A stretch of 64,000 nt of DNA from Pandoraea terrigena. GTDB lineage: Bacteria > Pseudomonadota > Gammaproteobacteria > Burkholderiales > Burkholderiaceae. The translations under genes were made by a program, and so were the position numbers. Below the pieces are notes generated by a model, which made no database searches, was not told the origin of the DNA, and saw only the letters and a program-made list of their open reading frames with translations. The stretch covers positions 682,001 through 746,000 of the forward strand of contig NZ_CABPRU010000001.1 of assembly GCF_902459705.1 (NCBI RefSeq), in the 5' to 3' direction. Positions 8,819 to 16,861 of this stretch are shown piece by piece (position 1 is the stretch's first letter; every line of letters begins with the position of its first letter).

Positions 8819-9250
8819 TCACGGTTCCGGGTCGTCGCCGAGGAATCCGCGCGGCGAATTGTCGCGGGGCGGTTTCCGGCCCCCAAGAGTCCGAGTTTTC
8901 CGGGACGTCGCGCGGCGTCGGCGCGGCGTTGGCCGGGTGTCGACGCCACAGGCGGCGGGAGCGGTCGGGCGGGCCGCTGGGGGAAAATCCGGGCGGCTAA
9001 ACCTGCTAATATACCTAAGTTTGATTGCTAGGGCTGAACCGGCTGACGGGCAGTCTCGGGCGATACACCGGCACGGGCCTTAGGTGGGGGCGAACCGCCT
9101 GCTTTCCAGGGGGCTGGCGCCGGACCGTCGTCCCAGGCGGCCATTGGCACGTCCATCGCGCGGCGGCGTACCGGGCGTTGGGTCCGCAATCATCAGACGA
9201 TTCCGAGGCTGCACGATGTTGCGCGCGCTTTTTCCATCTCTCAGGACGTA
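8819..9250. other. Gap between divergent uvrA and MFS gene
   Basis: These 432 bases hold no supportable gene. They are GC-rich apart from one AT-rich patch at about 9006-9030 (ctaatatacctaagtttgattgc), the most likely place for promoter elements. I looked for a CTGT-N8-ACAG LexA site on both strands and saw none. Confidence 0.6.
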
Positions 9251-10474
9251 ATGTCTACCGATTCCGTGACTTCCGCTTCCCCTGTTACGACGCGCGGCCG
9301 AGGCGGCCGCATGACCCCGCTAGAAGTGCGCGCGAGCGCATCGCTCGCGGGGATTTTTGCGCTGCGCATGCTTGGTCTGTTTCTGATCATGCCGGTGTTC
9401 TCGGTGTTCGCGCAGACGATTCCGGGTGGCAACAACACCTTCCTGGTCGGGCTGGCCATCGGCATCTATGGCCTGACGCAGTCTCTGTTCTATATTCCGT
9501 ACGGCTGGGCCTCTGATCGGCTGGGGCGCAAACCCGTCATTGTCTTCGGTCTGATCGTGTTCGCGATCGGCTCGCTCGTGGCGGCGATGGCGCATGATCT
9601 TGCGTGGATCATCGTCGGCCGGGCGATTCAGGGCGCGGGGGCGATTTCGTCGGCCGTCATGGCTTGCGTGGCGGATTTGACGAGCGAAGCGAACCGTACG
9701 AAGGCGATGGCGATGATCGGCGCCAGCATTGGGGTGTCGTTTGCGGTGGCCATCGTATGTGCGCCGTTCCTGTATCACTGGCTGGGCATGAGTGGCCTGT
9801 TCTCGGCCATTGGCATCCTGGCGGTGGTGGCGATTTTCGTGGTGTTGTGGGTCGTGCCGACGCCGCCTGCGCATCCCAAGGCGGGGCCCGCGCCGTTCTC
9901 GGAAGTGCTGCACAACCCGGAGCTGCTGCGTCTGAACTTCGGTGTGTTCGTGCTGCATGCGACGCAGACGGCGCTGTTCGTGGCGATGCCGCGCATGCTG
10001 GTGGCGGCGGGGTTGCCGGTGGCGCAGCACTGGGAGGTGTATCTGCCGGTGATGGGGTTGTCGTTCGTGGCGATGGTGCCGGCGATCATTGCGGCCGAGA
10101 AGCGGGGCAAGATGAAGGTGGTGCTGCTCTCGGCGATTGCGCTGGTGGCGGCGGCGCAGGCGGCGCTGGGCGGATTGCCGCCGACGGTGGGCGTGATTGC
10201 GTGCGTGCTGTTCGTGTACTTCCTGGGCTTCAACGTGCTGGAGGCGTCGCAGCCGTCGCTGGTATCGAAGCTGGCGCCGGGACAGCGCAAGGGGGCGGCG
10301 GTGGGCGTGTACAACACGACGCAGGCCCTTGGGTTGTTCTGCGGCGGGGCGATAGGGGGTTTTCTGATGACCCACTACGGTCAGAACGCAATCTTCCTGA
10401 CTTGTTCGGCCGGGGCTGTCGTGTGGCTTATAATCGCCGCACCGATGAGGACGCCAGCGCCTCGTCAATCCTGA
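9251..10474 (+). CDS. YajR-like MFS transporter
   Basis: This 407-residue major facilitator has twelve predicted membrane helices starting near residue 30, and the drug/H+ antiporter motif A region GWASDRLGRKPV between helices 2 and 3. It resembles the core of YajR, without the extra C-terminal ferredoxin-like domain that E. coli YajR has (that protein is about 450 residues). It lies just upstream of ssb, an arrangement common in betaproteobacteria. The likely role is proton-coupled export of an unknown compound. The start at 9251 follows a weak AGGACGT ribosome site. Confidence 0.85.
   Translation: MSTDSVTSASPVTTRGRGGRMTPLEVRASASLAGIFALRMLGLFLIMPVFSVFAQTIPGGNNTFLVGLAIGIYGLTQSLFYIPYGWASDRLGRKPVIVFGLIVFAIGSLVAAMAHDLAWIIVGRAIQGAGAISSAVMACVADLTSEANRTKAMAMIGASIGVSFAVAIVCAPFLYHWLGMSGLFSAIGILAVVAIFVVLWVVPTPPAHPKAGPAPFSEVLHNPELLRLNFGVFVLHATQTALFVAMPRMLVAAGLPVAQHWEVYLPVMGLSFVAMVPAIIAAEKRGKMKVVLLSAIALVAAAQAALGGLPPTVGVIACVLFVYFLGFNVLEASQPSLVSKLAPGQRKGAAVGVYNTTQALGLFCGGAIGGFLMTHYGQNAIFLTCSAGAVVWLIIAAPMRTPAPRQS
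10429..10434 (+). promoter_or_regulatory. Possible -10 element for ssb
   Basis: A perfect TATAAT lies inside the last codons of the MFS gene, 70 bases ahead of the ssb start. The best -35 match (TTGTTC at 10402-10407) is 21 bases away, longer than ideal, so ssb having its own promoter is plausible but not certain. Confidence 0.35.
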
Positions 10475-10504
10475 TCGGATTTCAGCAATACCGGAGAAAG
10501 TTTT

Positions 10505-11029
10505 ATGGCATCAGTCAACAAAGTGATCCTGGTCGGCAACCTTGGCGCCGACCCCGAAGTCCGCTACATGCCGAGCGGCGATGCGGTCGCGAACATTCGT
10601 CTGGCGACGACCGATCGATACAAGGACAAGCAGTCTGGCGAGTTCAAGGAACTGACGGAATGGCACCGCGTGTCGTTCTTCGGCCGCCTTGCGGAGATCG
10701 TCAATGAGTACCTGAAGAAGGGTTCGTCGGTGTACATCGAGGGTCGTATCCGCACGCGCAAGTACCAGGCGCAGGACGGCACCGACCGTTACAGCACGGA
10801 AATCGTGGCGGACCAGATGCAGATGCTCGGTGGCCGCAGCGGCGGTGAGGGCGGCGGTGGCGGCTTCTCGCGTGGCGGCGACGAAGGCGGCGGCGGTGGC
10901 GGCGGCTATTCGCGTGGCGGTGGCGGTGCCGGCGGCGGCGGTGGTGGCGGTGGTGGTGGCCGTCAGCAAGCGCCAGCCAAGCAGTCGGGCGGCGGATTTG
11001 ACGACATGGATGACGATATTCCGTTCTGA
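10505..11029 (+). CDS. ssb: Single-stranded DNA-binding protein
   Basis: SSB coats single-stranded DNA during replication, repair and recombination and recruits partner enzymes. The 174-residue protein has an N-terminal OB-fold (about 1-108, starting [14 protein letters not shown]), a glycine/serine/arginine-rich linker (about 110-160), and the acidic tip DMDDDIPF that binds partners. The linker carries tandem (G)nSRGG-type units, so the DNA here is low-complexity GGC/GGT repeat. It starts 30 bases after the MFS gene with an AGAAAG ribosome site and ends at a clear terminator. Confidence 0.98.
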   Translation: MASVNKVILVGNLGADPEVRYMPSGDAVANIRLATTDRYKDKQSGEFKELTEWHRVSFFGRLAEIVNEYLKKGSSVYIEGRIRTRKYQAQDGTDRYSTEIVADQMQMLGGRSGGEGGGGGFSRGGDEGGGGGGGYSRGGGGAGGGGGGGGGGRQQAPAKQSGGGFDDMDDDIPF

Positions 11030-11058
11030 CATCCACTTCACTGCATTTTTGTTGATTG

Positions 11059-11092
11059 AGGCTCGCGTTCCGAGAGGAGGCGGGCCTTTTTC
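11059..11092 (+). terminator. Rho-independent terminator after ssb
   Basis: The stem AGGCTCGC (11059-11066) pairs with GCGGGCCT (11080-11087) with one G-T wobble, and is followed by a run of five T residues. It sits 30 bases after the ssb stop. Confidence 0.75.
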
Positions 11093-11198
11093 ACTACCCA
11101 CACTTCATTGGCGGTCTGGTAGCAATGTCGCTCAACCACCGGTGATCTGCTTGGCTATATCCGGACCAGCCGCGATGCGAGTTTTTTGGCAAACTGAC

Positions 11199-11396
11199 CT
11201 TTTGCAGCAAGGGGTTTGTCATGAAGGCAAAAAGGGCCCATAGCCCAGCCATCCAATATGGCGCGTATCCGGGGACAAGCACGCGGTTCGGGTAGGCGAT
11301 CCAGCCGGTGCGAGAAACGAAGCACTCCCATCCGAAACCCACCACGGTGACAACGATGACGAACCCGGCCTCGCGAAGCGGACGCCTGACCAGGCA
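11199..11396 (-). pseudogene. Remnant of a DUF2878 membrane protein gene
   Basis: In a frame different from the chalcone-isomerase-like gene that overlaps it, about 66 codons read REAGFVIVV, then WECF, then TGWIAYPN, then PGYAPYWMAGLWALFA. This follows the middle of the DUF2878 membrane family (E..G..., TGW..YP....PG.APYW..ALWALFATTLN). Both the N-terminal 40 or so residues and the C-terminal helix of the family are absent, and the frame runs into unrelated codons after NPLLQ. It is most simply the leftover of a deleted neighbour gene. Confidence 0.6.
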
Positions 11397-11737
11397 CAGA
11401 TGGCCCGCTGCATGTCCTCGCGCCACGCGTTGAGCGTCTCTTTCGCGATCGGACGTGGTGCCAGTCGCTGCATCTCGTCAATGCCGGTCGAGACCATGCG
11501 CTCGCCGCTGACGCTTCGCTCATACGTGAGGACAAGCGCAAAGGGCGTGTCGGCCGAGACCGATGCCTGCGGCGACCACAACTCCGCCCTGTACAAGCAG
11601 AAGCCCAACACGCAGAATTCGCCCGCACCAATACGATGGGCCGTCGTCAATGCCTCGTGGCACCCTGACCACGCCGGTGACATTGTCAGCGCGCCGGCCA
11701 GAGACACGATCACGCCCGCCAGACGGCTCGCTTTCAT
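11219..11737 (-). pseudogene. Chalcone-isomerase-like exported protein, C-terminus replaced after a deletion
   Basis: The first about 112 residues match the periplasmic chalcone-isomerase-like family: a signal peptide (1-25, ending near AWS), then LYRAELWS, FALVLTYERSVSG and IDEMQRLAPRP..ETLNAWREDMQRA. After that point the normal C-terminal half is missing and about 60 unrelated codons follow, read out of frame through a DUF2878 remnant. The ATG overlaps the stop of the lipocalin gene (ATGA), so the two were one operon. The product may be non-functional. The family has no proven isomerase activity in bacteria and often sits with lipid-related genes. Confidence 0.65.
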
Positions 11738-12393
11738 TCGCTTTTCCCCGGCGTGGCGAAGCCCGGCTGACCGAGTTGCTCGGGACGCTGGGGGACGCGC
11801 CGGAAGCGCGTGGTGTCGTAACCCAGGGCGTCGAAGCGGGATAGCAGCGCGTGGTAGGTGGCGTCGTCCATCGTCGGCTCGCGCGAGAAGATCCAGCCCA
11901 ATGACTTGTCGGGATAGGCCAGCAGTGTGTATCGATAATCCGGATCGACGTACACGGTGAGCTGTGAGACGTAGATCGGCCAGAACAGGCGAACGCGCCA
12001 GTGCCCGCCACCGCTGCCCGGGACCACGCTATCGAGGAATTGGTAGTGGCGCTCAGGTTGATCGAACCCGTCCTTGCGACCATGGAAGTGATCGTCGATC
12101 TTGCCGTCATCGCGCAGCTTCCACTCGGCGCGGCTACCAACGAAGCCGCGTTCCGCGAAGTAGGGAATGTTGGCAATCACGTACCACGTGCCCATGTATC
12201 GGGGCAGGTCGACGGGCACCGCGTGAAGCGGGACGTCCGCGCGAGGGTTGGGGTTGGGCGGTGCCCCGGAACAACCCGTCAGCAGCACGCTCGCACTGGC
12301 GAACACCGCGAGGGCAACGTTGCGTCTTCGAGACAGCCCTATGGCGCACAGGGCGGAAATCAATCCGGCGAATGCAATGACGACGGCATGCAT
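11734..12393 (-). CDS. Lipocalin (Blc-like outer-membrane lipoprotein)
   Basis: This 219-residue lipoprotein has a long N-terminal region with an Arg-rich turn (SRRRN), a hydrophobic stretch and a lipobox LLTGC with C41. The mature part carries the bacterial lipocalin motif GTWYVIANIP (around 68-77), the middle strand motif and the LGYDTTRFRRVPQ end typical of Blc. Such proteins bind lysophospholipids or fatty acids at the outer membrane. The start at 12393 gives a plausible signal; a shorter start nearer SRRRN cannot be excluded but no ATG is there. It overlaps the chalcone-isomerase-like gene by four bases. Confidence 0.85.
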   Translation of the reverse strand: MHAVVIAFAGLISALCAIGLSRRRNVALAVFASASVLLTGCSGAPPNPNPRADVPLHAVPVDLPRYMGTWYVIANIPYFAERGFVGSRAEWKLRDDGKIDDHFHGRKDGFDQPERHYQFLDSVVPGSGGGHWRVRLFWPIYVSQLTVYVDPDYRYTLLAYPDKSLGWIFSREPTMDDATYHALLSRFDALGYDTTRFRRVPQRPEQLGQPGFATPGKSE

Positions 12394-12587
12394 GGTGCGG
12401 GCTCCGTGACGGGGGAAAGCGCGGCACCGATGTATACGGGTGCCGTCGTCATGCGGATGCAGCAGAAACAAAAAAATCCGCCGATTTCCGCGTCGGCGTG
12501 CATCCGGACGATCGTCATCCCCGTACTGACGAAGGCAAGCGCCGGGGGCACCGACCCGCCCCGGCCTCTATTCGACAGGAAGGCAAC

Positions 12588-13481
12588 ATGACGAACGTCT
12601 CGCTCGGCGGCCTGTTGGCGGTCGCGCTCACCAGCGTCGCGCTGTGCGCGTGTAGTCCCGTCACGCTGGTGAATGCGCTCACGCCGCGTACCACCTATCA
12701 CGACCTCAAGGACCTGGCATACGGCCCATCCGAGCGCCAGCGGCTTGACGTCTATGTGCCGACGCGTCCCGATGCAGGGGCCGGTGGCATGCCGGTCGTG
12801 GTGTTCTTTTACGGGGGAAGTTGGCAGAACGGCCAACGCGAGGACTACCGCTTCGTCGGCGAGGCGCTCGCCTCGCGCGGCTTCCTGGTGGTGGTGCCCG
12901 ATTATCGGACCTATCCCGAGGCGGCCTTCCCGGCCTTCATGGATGACGCCGCGATCGCGGTGCGCTGGGCGAGCGACCGTGCGCGAGTGTTTGGCGGCGA
13001 CCCCGAGCGTCTGTTTCTCATGGGCCATTCGGCGGGAGCGCAAATGGTCGCGCTCCTGGCGACCGATGCCCATTACCTGCATGCCAACGGAATGCGCGAG
13101 TGCGACATCGCAGGCGTCATCGGCCTTGCCGGTCCCTACGATTTCCTGCCGCTCAAGAGCGATGTGCTTCGCCGGATATTTCCCGAGCCGGTGCGACTGG
13201 CCAGCCAGCCGATACATTTCGTGACGGGCAGGGAGCCGCCAATGTGGTTGGCCGTGGGCGACGCGGACACGGTCGTCGACCCGGGTAACACGACGCGTTT
13301 TGCCCGGCGCCTGCAAACAATGAACGATACGGTGGAAGTCCGCCACTACGACCTGGGGCACGCGATGCTTCTGGGAACACTGAGCGTACCGCTCCGACGG
13401 TATGCGCCCGTGCTGGACGACATTGCGACCTTCGTGAATTCATTTCCGGAACGTGCATCCGCTCACCCGGCTTGTTCGTAA
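12588..13481 (+). CDS. Lipoprotein alpha/beta hydrolase (esterase/BD-FAE-like)
   Basis: This 297-residue alpha/beta hydrolase has a lipoprotein-type signal (1-22, SVALCAC with C22), an oxyanion motif FYGGSW (74-79), nucleophile GHSAG with S148, an acid in the GDADTVVDP loop and a histidine in DLGHAM. This pattern matches small carboxylesterases of the BD-FAE/kynurenine-formamidase-like group. It is expected to hydrolyse short esters in the periplasm or at the membrane. The ATG at 12588 follows a good AGGAAGG ribosome site. It is divergent from the lipocalin operon; I see no shared pathway. Confidence 0.85.
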   Translation: MTNVSLGGLLAVALTSVALCACSPVTLVNALTPRTTYHDLKDLAYGPSERQRLDVYVPTRPDAGAGGMPVVVFFYGGSWQNGQREDYRFVGEALASRGFLVVVPDYRTYPEAAFPAFMDDAAIAVRWASDRARVFGGDPERLFLMGHSAGAQMVALLATDAHYLHANGMRECDIAGVIGLAGPYDFLPLKSDVLRRIFPEPVRLASQPIHFVTGREPPMWLAVGDADTVVDPGNTTRFARRLQTMNDTVEVRHYDLGHAMLLGTLSVPLRRYAPVLDDIATFVNSFPERASAHPACS

Positions 13482-13527
13482 GTACAAGGGCTTCCGCTTT
13501 GCGAAGCGCCATCAATGGGGTGAGGAA

Positions 13528-14112
13528 ATGAAGACTCGTTACGCGACCGGATTTCTGCCGGTGCTTGTGGCAACCTGCTGTGTGTTCGGATCGACGCTCA
13601 GCGCGTCCGCGGCTTCGATGGATAACGGCGAGAAGACGGTCATGGTCGGCGGGGCGACGATGTACCCTTCGAAGAACATCATCGAAAACGCGGTGAACTC
13701 AAAGGACCACACGACGCTCGTCGCGGCGGTGAAAGCCGGCGGTCTGGTCGACACACTCTCTGGTCCCGGACCCTTCACGGTTTTTGCGCCGACCAACGAA
13801 GCCTTCGCGGCGCTGCCCGCCGGCACCGTCGACACGCTGTTGAAGCCCGAGAACAAGGCGACCCTCGACAAGGTGCTCACCTATCACGTGGTGCCGGGCC
13901 GACTCTCGACGCAGGACCTGATGAAAGCCGTCAAGGACGCGGGCGGGAAGGCCATGCTGAAAACGGTCGAGGGCGACGCGCTGACCGTAACGCAGAAGGG
14001 TGGGCGTCTGATGGTGACGGATGACAAGGGCGGTGTGGCGCACATCGCCATCAGCAACGTCATGCAATCGAATGGGGTGATTCACGTCGTGGATAAAGTG
14101 CTGATGCCGTAA
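13528..14112 (+). CDS. Secreted fasciclin-domain protein
   Basis: This 194-residue protein has a signal peptide (about 1-30, ending near SASAA) and a single FAS1 domain. The two conserved FAS1 boxes are clear: GPFTVFAPTNEAFAALPAG and the later NGVIHVVDKVLMP, with LTYHVVPGR between. Fasciclin domains mediate adhesion or protein contacts; many bacterial single-domain forms have unknown partners. The ATG at 13528 follows GTGAGGA. It lies 46 bases after the esterase gene on the same strand and may share its message, then a strong hairpin follows. Confidence 0.9.
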   Translation: MKTRYATGFLPVLVATCCVFGSTLSASAASMDNGEKTVMVGGATMYPSKNIIENAVNSKDHTTLVAAVKAGGLVDTLSGPGPFTVFAPTNEAFAALPAGTVDTLLKPENKATLDKVLTYHVVPGRLSTQDLMKAVKDAGGKAMLKTVEGDALTVTQKGGRLMVTDDKGGVAHIAISNVMQSNGVIHVVDKVLMP

Positions 14113-14130
14113 TGCCGTGATGGTGACCCA

Positions 14131-14165
14131 GTCGTTCGCCAGGGCGCAGCGCTCTGGCGAGCGAC
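14131..14165 (+). terminator. Long hairpin after the fasciclin gene
   Basis: A 15-bp stem (14131-14145 with 14151-14165, two G-T wobbles on the plus strand, 5-base loop gcagc) begins 19 bases after the fasciclin stop. There is no T tract. It could serve as a terminator or 3' end stabiliser for the fasciclin message. The GntR gene converges on it from the other side. Confidence 0.55.
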
Positions 14166-14342
14166 CGGGTGTCGCCGCGCGCAACGGCCAATGGCGTCCA
14201 GCGGCACGTCCGGCTCGACCTTGACGTTGCTCGTCGACACGCGCATCTTGAAGCGTTTGACCTTGTTGCGCTCGGCCGCCTTCTGTTGCATGGCGTGGTG
14301 CCGGTGGCTCAGCGCGTCGGTGCCAATGACGCGTTTCCCGCG

Positions 14343-15053
14343 CTACTGGGCACCAAGGACGGCGGCGGGCAGTTGGCGCACGGCTTCCAGGGTCTTGCGA
14401 ATGTGCGCCGCAAGCAGCGTCGAGGCTTTGTCGGCATCGCGCGCGAGGCACGCGTCGAAGATGGCCCGGTGCTCGTCATGGACGTTGCGCGGCAAAGGAC
14501 GGTGCGTGATCGACAAACGGCGATAGCGTTCGGACTGGCGGTAAAGAATCGCCAAAAAGTGATGTAGCCAGCGCGACGGGCATGCGCGAATCATCACCTC
14601 GTGAAACGCGCGGTTACGCGCCTCCCATTGGGCAAACTGGCTGCCATTGTCACTTTGCCCGTCCAGCCGTTCTTCGGCGAGCGATAGCAGGTGAAACGCG
14701 CTCGCGAGGTCGGCTTCCCACGTGTCGTCCCCCAACGCGATTGACTGGCGCAGTGCCTCGGTCTCCAACTGCACGCGCGTCTCGGTGATGTCGATAAAGT
14801 CCGCCAGCGAGACCGGCGTCACGCGAAATCCTCGGTGTCCGTGCTGGACGACAAGCGCGTCGGCCACCAGCAGCGCCAGCGCTTCGCGCAGCGTTCCCGC
14901 ACCCACGTCGTAGCGATCCTTCAGGTGCTCGACGCGAAGCTTTTCGCCCGGCGCAAGATGTCCCTCGACGATGTCGCTGCGCAAATGCAGGTAAGCGCTT
15001 TGGGCCAACGTGGCTTCGCCGGTCTGGGGAGGGGAAGAGGGCGGGCTGAACAT
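14343..15053 (-). CDS. GntR family transcriptional regulator, FCD type
   Basis: This 236-residue regulator has an N-terminal winged helix-turn-helix (about 17-82, GEKLRVEHLKDRYDVGAGTLREAL) and a C-terminal FCD ligand domain (about 88-225) with the metal-site pattern R/E..H...H expected for the family (FHEVMI, DEHRAIFDA, AAHIRKTL). FCD regulators usually repress an adjacent catabolic gene and release DNA when an organic acid binds. It is transcribed away from the semialdehyde dehydrogenase gene, so that gene is the likely target. Confidence 0.9.
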   Translation of the reverse strand: MFSPPSSPPQTGEATLAQSAYLHLRSDIVEGHLAPGEKLRVEHLKDRYDVGAGTLREALALLVADALVVQHGHRGFRVTPVSLADFIDITETRVQLETEALRQSIALGDDTWEADLASAFHLLSLAEERLDGQSDNGSQFAQWEARNRAFHEVMIRACPSRWLHHFLAILYRQSERYRRLSITHRPLPRNVHDEHRAIFDACLARDADKASTLLAAHIRKTLEAVRQLPAAVLGAQ

Positions 15054-15103
15054 GCACGGTGCAGGACGGTTGACGTGCCGAGATTATAAGCATCTTCATC
15101 TCG

Positions 15104-15152
15104 ATTTTCGCAAAATGCAAAAATTATCGATATAAATAAAAATTCTCGAGAA
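15104..15152. promoter_or_regulatory. AT-rich operator region between the GntR gene and the dehydrogenase gene
   Basis: The centre of this divergent gap is strikingly AT-rich. It contains ATTTT-CGC-AAAAT (15104-15116) and a perfect 10-bp palindrome TTCTCGAGAA (15143-15152). Either could be the GntR binding site. The assignment is inferred from position and symmetry only. Confidence 0.45.
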
Positions 15153-15296
15153 AATATTGACGCGGGGCGACCGGCGGATTTATTGTGTGCTCCATGCCGC
15201 CGCTCGCCACCTGAATCGCGGCGGTACCGGGCGACGCTGCACACGCCCCGGCAGGGCCGTTTTTCCCGAAGCAACCTGACAGAACGAGAGTGAGAC

Positions 15297-16751
15297 ATGA
15301 AGGATTTCCAGAACTTCATCAACGGCGAGTGGGTGTCGAGCGCCCATACCTTTGAGAATCGCAATCCGGTAGACAACAGCCTGATCGGCCGGGTCCACGA
15401 GGCGAGCCGCGCTGAGGTGGATGCCGCCGTGCACGCGGCCCGCGCCGCGCTGCATGGCCCGTGGGGCACGATGACGACTGCCGAACGCGTGGCGTTGCTG
15501 CACGCGGTGGCCGACGGCATCGAACGCCGCTTCGACGACTTCCTCGCCGCCGAGATTGCGGACACGGGCAAGCCGCGTGCGCTGGCGAGCCACCTGGACA
15601 TTCCACGCGGTGCGGCGAATTTCAAGGTGTTTGCGGACATGATCAAGAATGTGCCGACGGAGTCGTTCGCGATGACGACGCCCGACGGCGGGAGCGCCCT
15701 GAACTACGGTGTGCGCACGCCGCGAGGCGTGATCGCCGTGGTATGCCCTTGGAACCTGCCCCTCCTGCTCATGACGTGGAAGGTCGGCCCGGCGCTGGCG
15801 TTCGGCAACACGGTGGTGGTAAAGCCGTCGGAAGAGACGCCGGCCACCGCCACGTTGCTGGGCGAGGTAATGAACGAAGTCGGCGTGCCGCCAGGCGTCT
15901 ACAACGTCGTGCATGGATTCGGGCCGGCGTCTGCTGGCGCGTTTCTGACCGAGCATCCGGGCGTGAACGGCATCACGTTCACGGGCGAGACGCGCACTGG
16001 CGAGGCGATCATGAAGGCTGCTGCGAATGGCGTGCGTCCTGTGTCGTTCGAGCTGGGCGGCAAGAATCCCGGCATCGTGTTCGCCGATGCGGATTTCGAT
16101 GGGGCCGTGGCCGGCATTGCACGTTCGACCTTCGATAACAGCGGTCAGGTGTGTCTGGGCACCGAGCGGGTGTATGTGCAACGCGCGATCTTCGAGCGCT
16201 TCGTGGCCGCGCTGAAGGCGCGCGCCGAATCGTTGGTGCCGGGTGATCCCTATGCGCCACGCACGAACTTCGGCCCGCTTGTCTCGCAAGCGCATCGCGA
16301 AAAGGTGCTGTCGTACTACGCCAAGGCGCGCGAGGAAGGGGCGACGGTCGTCACCGGCGGCGGCGTGCCGGATATGCCGGCGTCGATGCAGCGCGGCGCG
16401 TGGGTGCAGCCCACGATCTGGACCGGCCTGCGGGAGACAGCCGCCGTCATTCGCGAAGAGATCTTCGGGCCGTGCTGCCATATCGCACCCTTCGATACGG
16501 AAGCGGAAGTCATCGCGATGGCCAACGCGACGCCCTACGGCCTCGCTGCGACCGTCTGGACGTCGGATGTCGGTCGCGCCCATCGCATGGGGGCGGCGCT
16601 GGAGGTCGGCGTCTGCTGGATCAACGCGTGGTTCCTGCGCGATCTGCGCACGGCGTTCGGTGGTGCGAAGCAATCAGGCATCGGTCGCGAAGGCGGTGTT
16701 CACTCGCTCGAGTTCTATACCGAGCTGCGCAATGTTTGCGTAAAGCTTTGA
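15297..16751 (+). CDS. 2-hydroxymuconic/2-aminomuconic semialdehyde dehydrogenase family
   Basis: This 484-residue NAD-dependent aldehyde dehydrogenase has N153 (PWNLPL), E252 (FELGGKNPG) and the nucleophile C286 in NSGQVCLGTER. That last motif and the C-terminal FLRDLRTAFGGAKQSGIGREGG are typical of the DmpC/XylG/AmnC group, which oxidises ring-cleavage semialdehydes to the dienoate. No other meta-pathway gene is adjacent; its regulator is the divergent GntR gene. An extradiol dioxygenase lies 9 kb away at 25495, so it may act on that product, but this is an inference. Betaine-aldehyde-type activity is an alternative. Confidence 0.8.
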   Translation: MKDFQNFINGEWVSSAHTFENRNPVDNSLIGRVHEASRAEVDAAVHAARAALHGPWGTMTTAERVALLHAVADGIERRFDDFLAAEIADTGKPRALASHLDIPRGAANFKVFADMIKNVPTESFAMTTPDGGSALNYGVRTPRGVIAVVCPWNLPLLLMTWKVGPALAFGNTVVVKPSEETPATATLLGEVMNEVGVPPGVYNVVHGFGPASAGAFLTEHPGVNGITFTGETRTGEAIMKAAANGVRPVSFELGGKNPGIVFADADFDGAVAGIARSTFDNSGQVCLGTERVYVQRAIFERFVAALKARAESLVPGDPYAPRTNFGPLVSQAHREKVLSYYAKAREEGATVVTGGGVPDMPASMQRGAWVQPTIWTGLRETAAVIREEIFGPCCHIAPFDTEAEVIAMANATPYGLAATVWTSDVGRAHRMGAALEVGVCWINAWFLRDLRTAFGGAKQSGIGREGGVHSLEFYTELRNVCVKL

Positions 16752-16777
16752 GCGCAAACGTTTAGGGTCTTGCCGAT

Positions 16778-16793
16778 GTCTCCCTTCGGAGAC
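16778..16793. terminator. Small hairpin between convergent genes
   Basis: A perfect stem GTCTCC / GGAGAC closes a CTTC tetraloop, 27 bases after the dehydrogenase stop and 69 bases from the convergent aminotransferase stop. No T tract is present, so it is only a candidate end signal. Confidence 0.35.
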
Positions 16794-16861
16794 GGTCAGC
16801 GAGGCCCTTGCCACGGTATCGATTTCGCCTGCACCCCGGCGCTCGCCGGACCTTCGTGCGC

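Noticed and set aside
8819-9250. LexA/SOS box for uvrA and ssb
   Set aside because: uvrA and ssb are often SOS genes, but no CTGT-N8-ACAG-like site is visible on either strand in the gap.
10840-10980. Tandem repeats resembling a minisatellite or CRISPR-like array
   Set aside because: They encode the glycine-rich linker of SSB and are simple GGC/GGT codon repeats with no spacers.
14113-14342. Hidden gene between the fasciclin and GntR genes
   Set aside because: A 69-codon minus-strand frame (14082-14291) crosses the region but has no family resemblance and overlaps the strong hairpin at 14131-14165.
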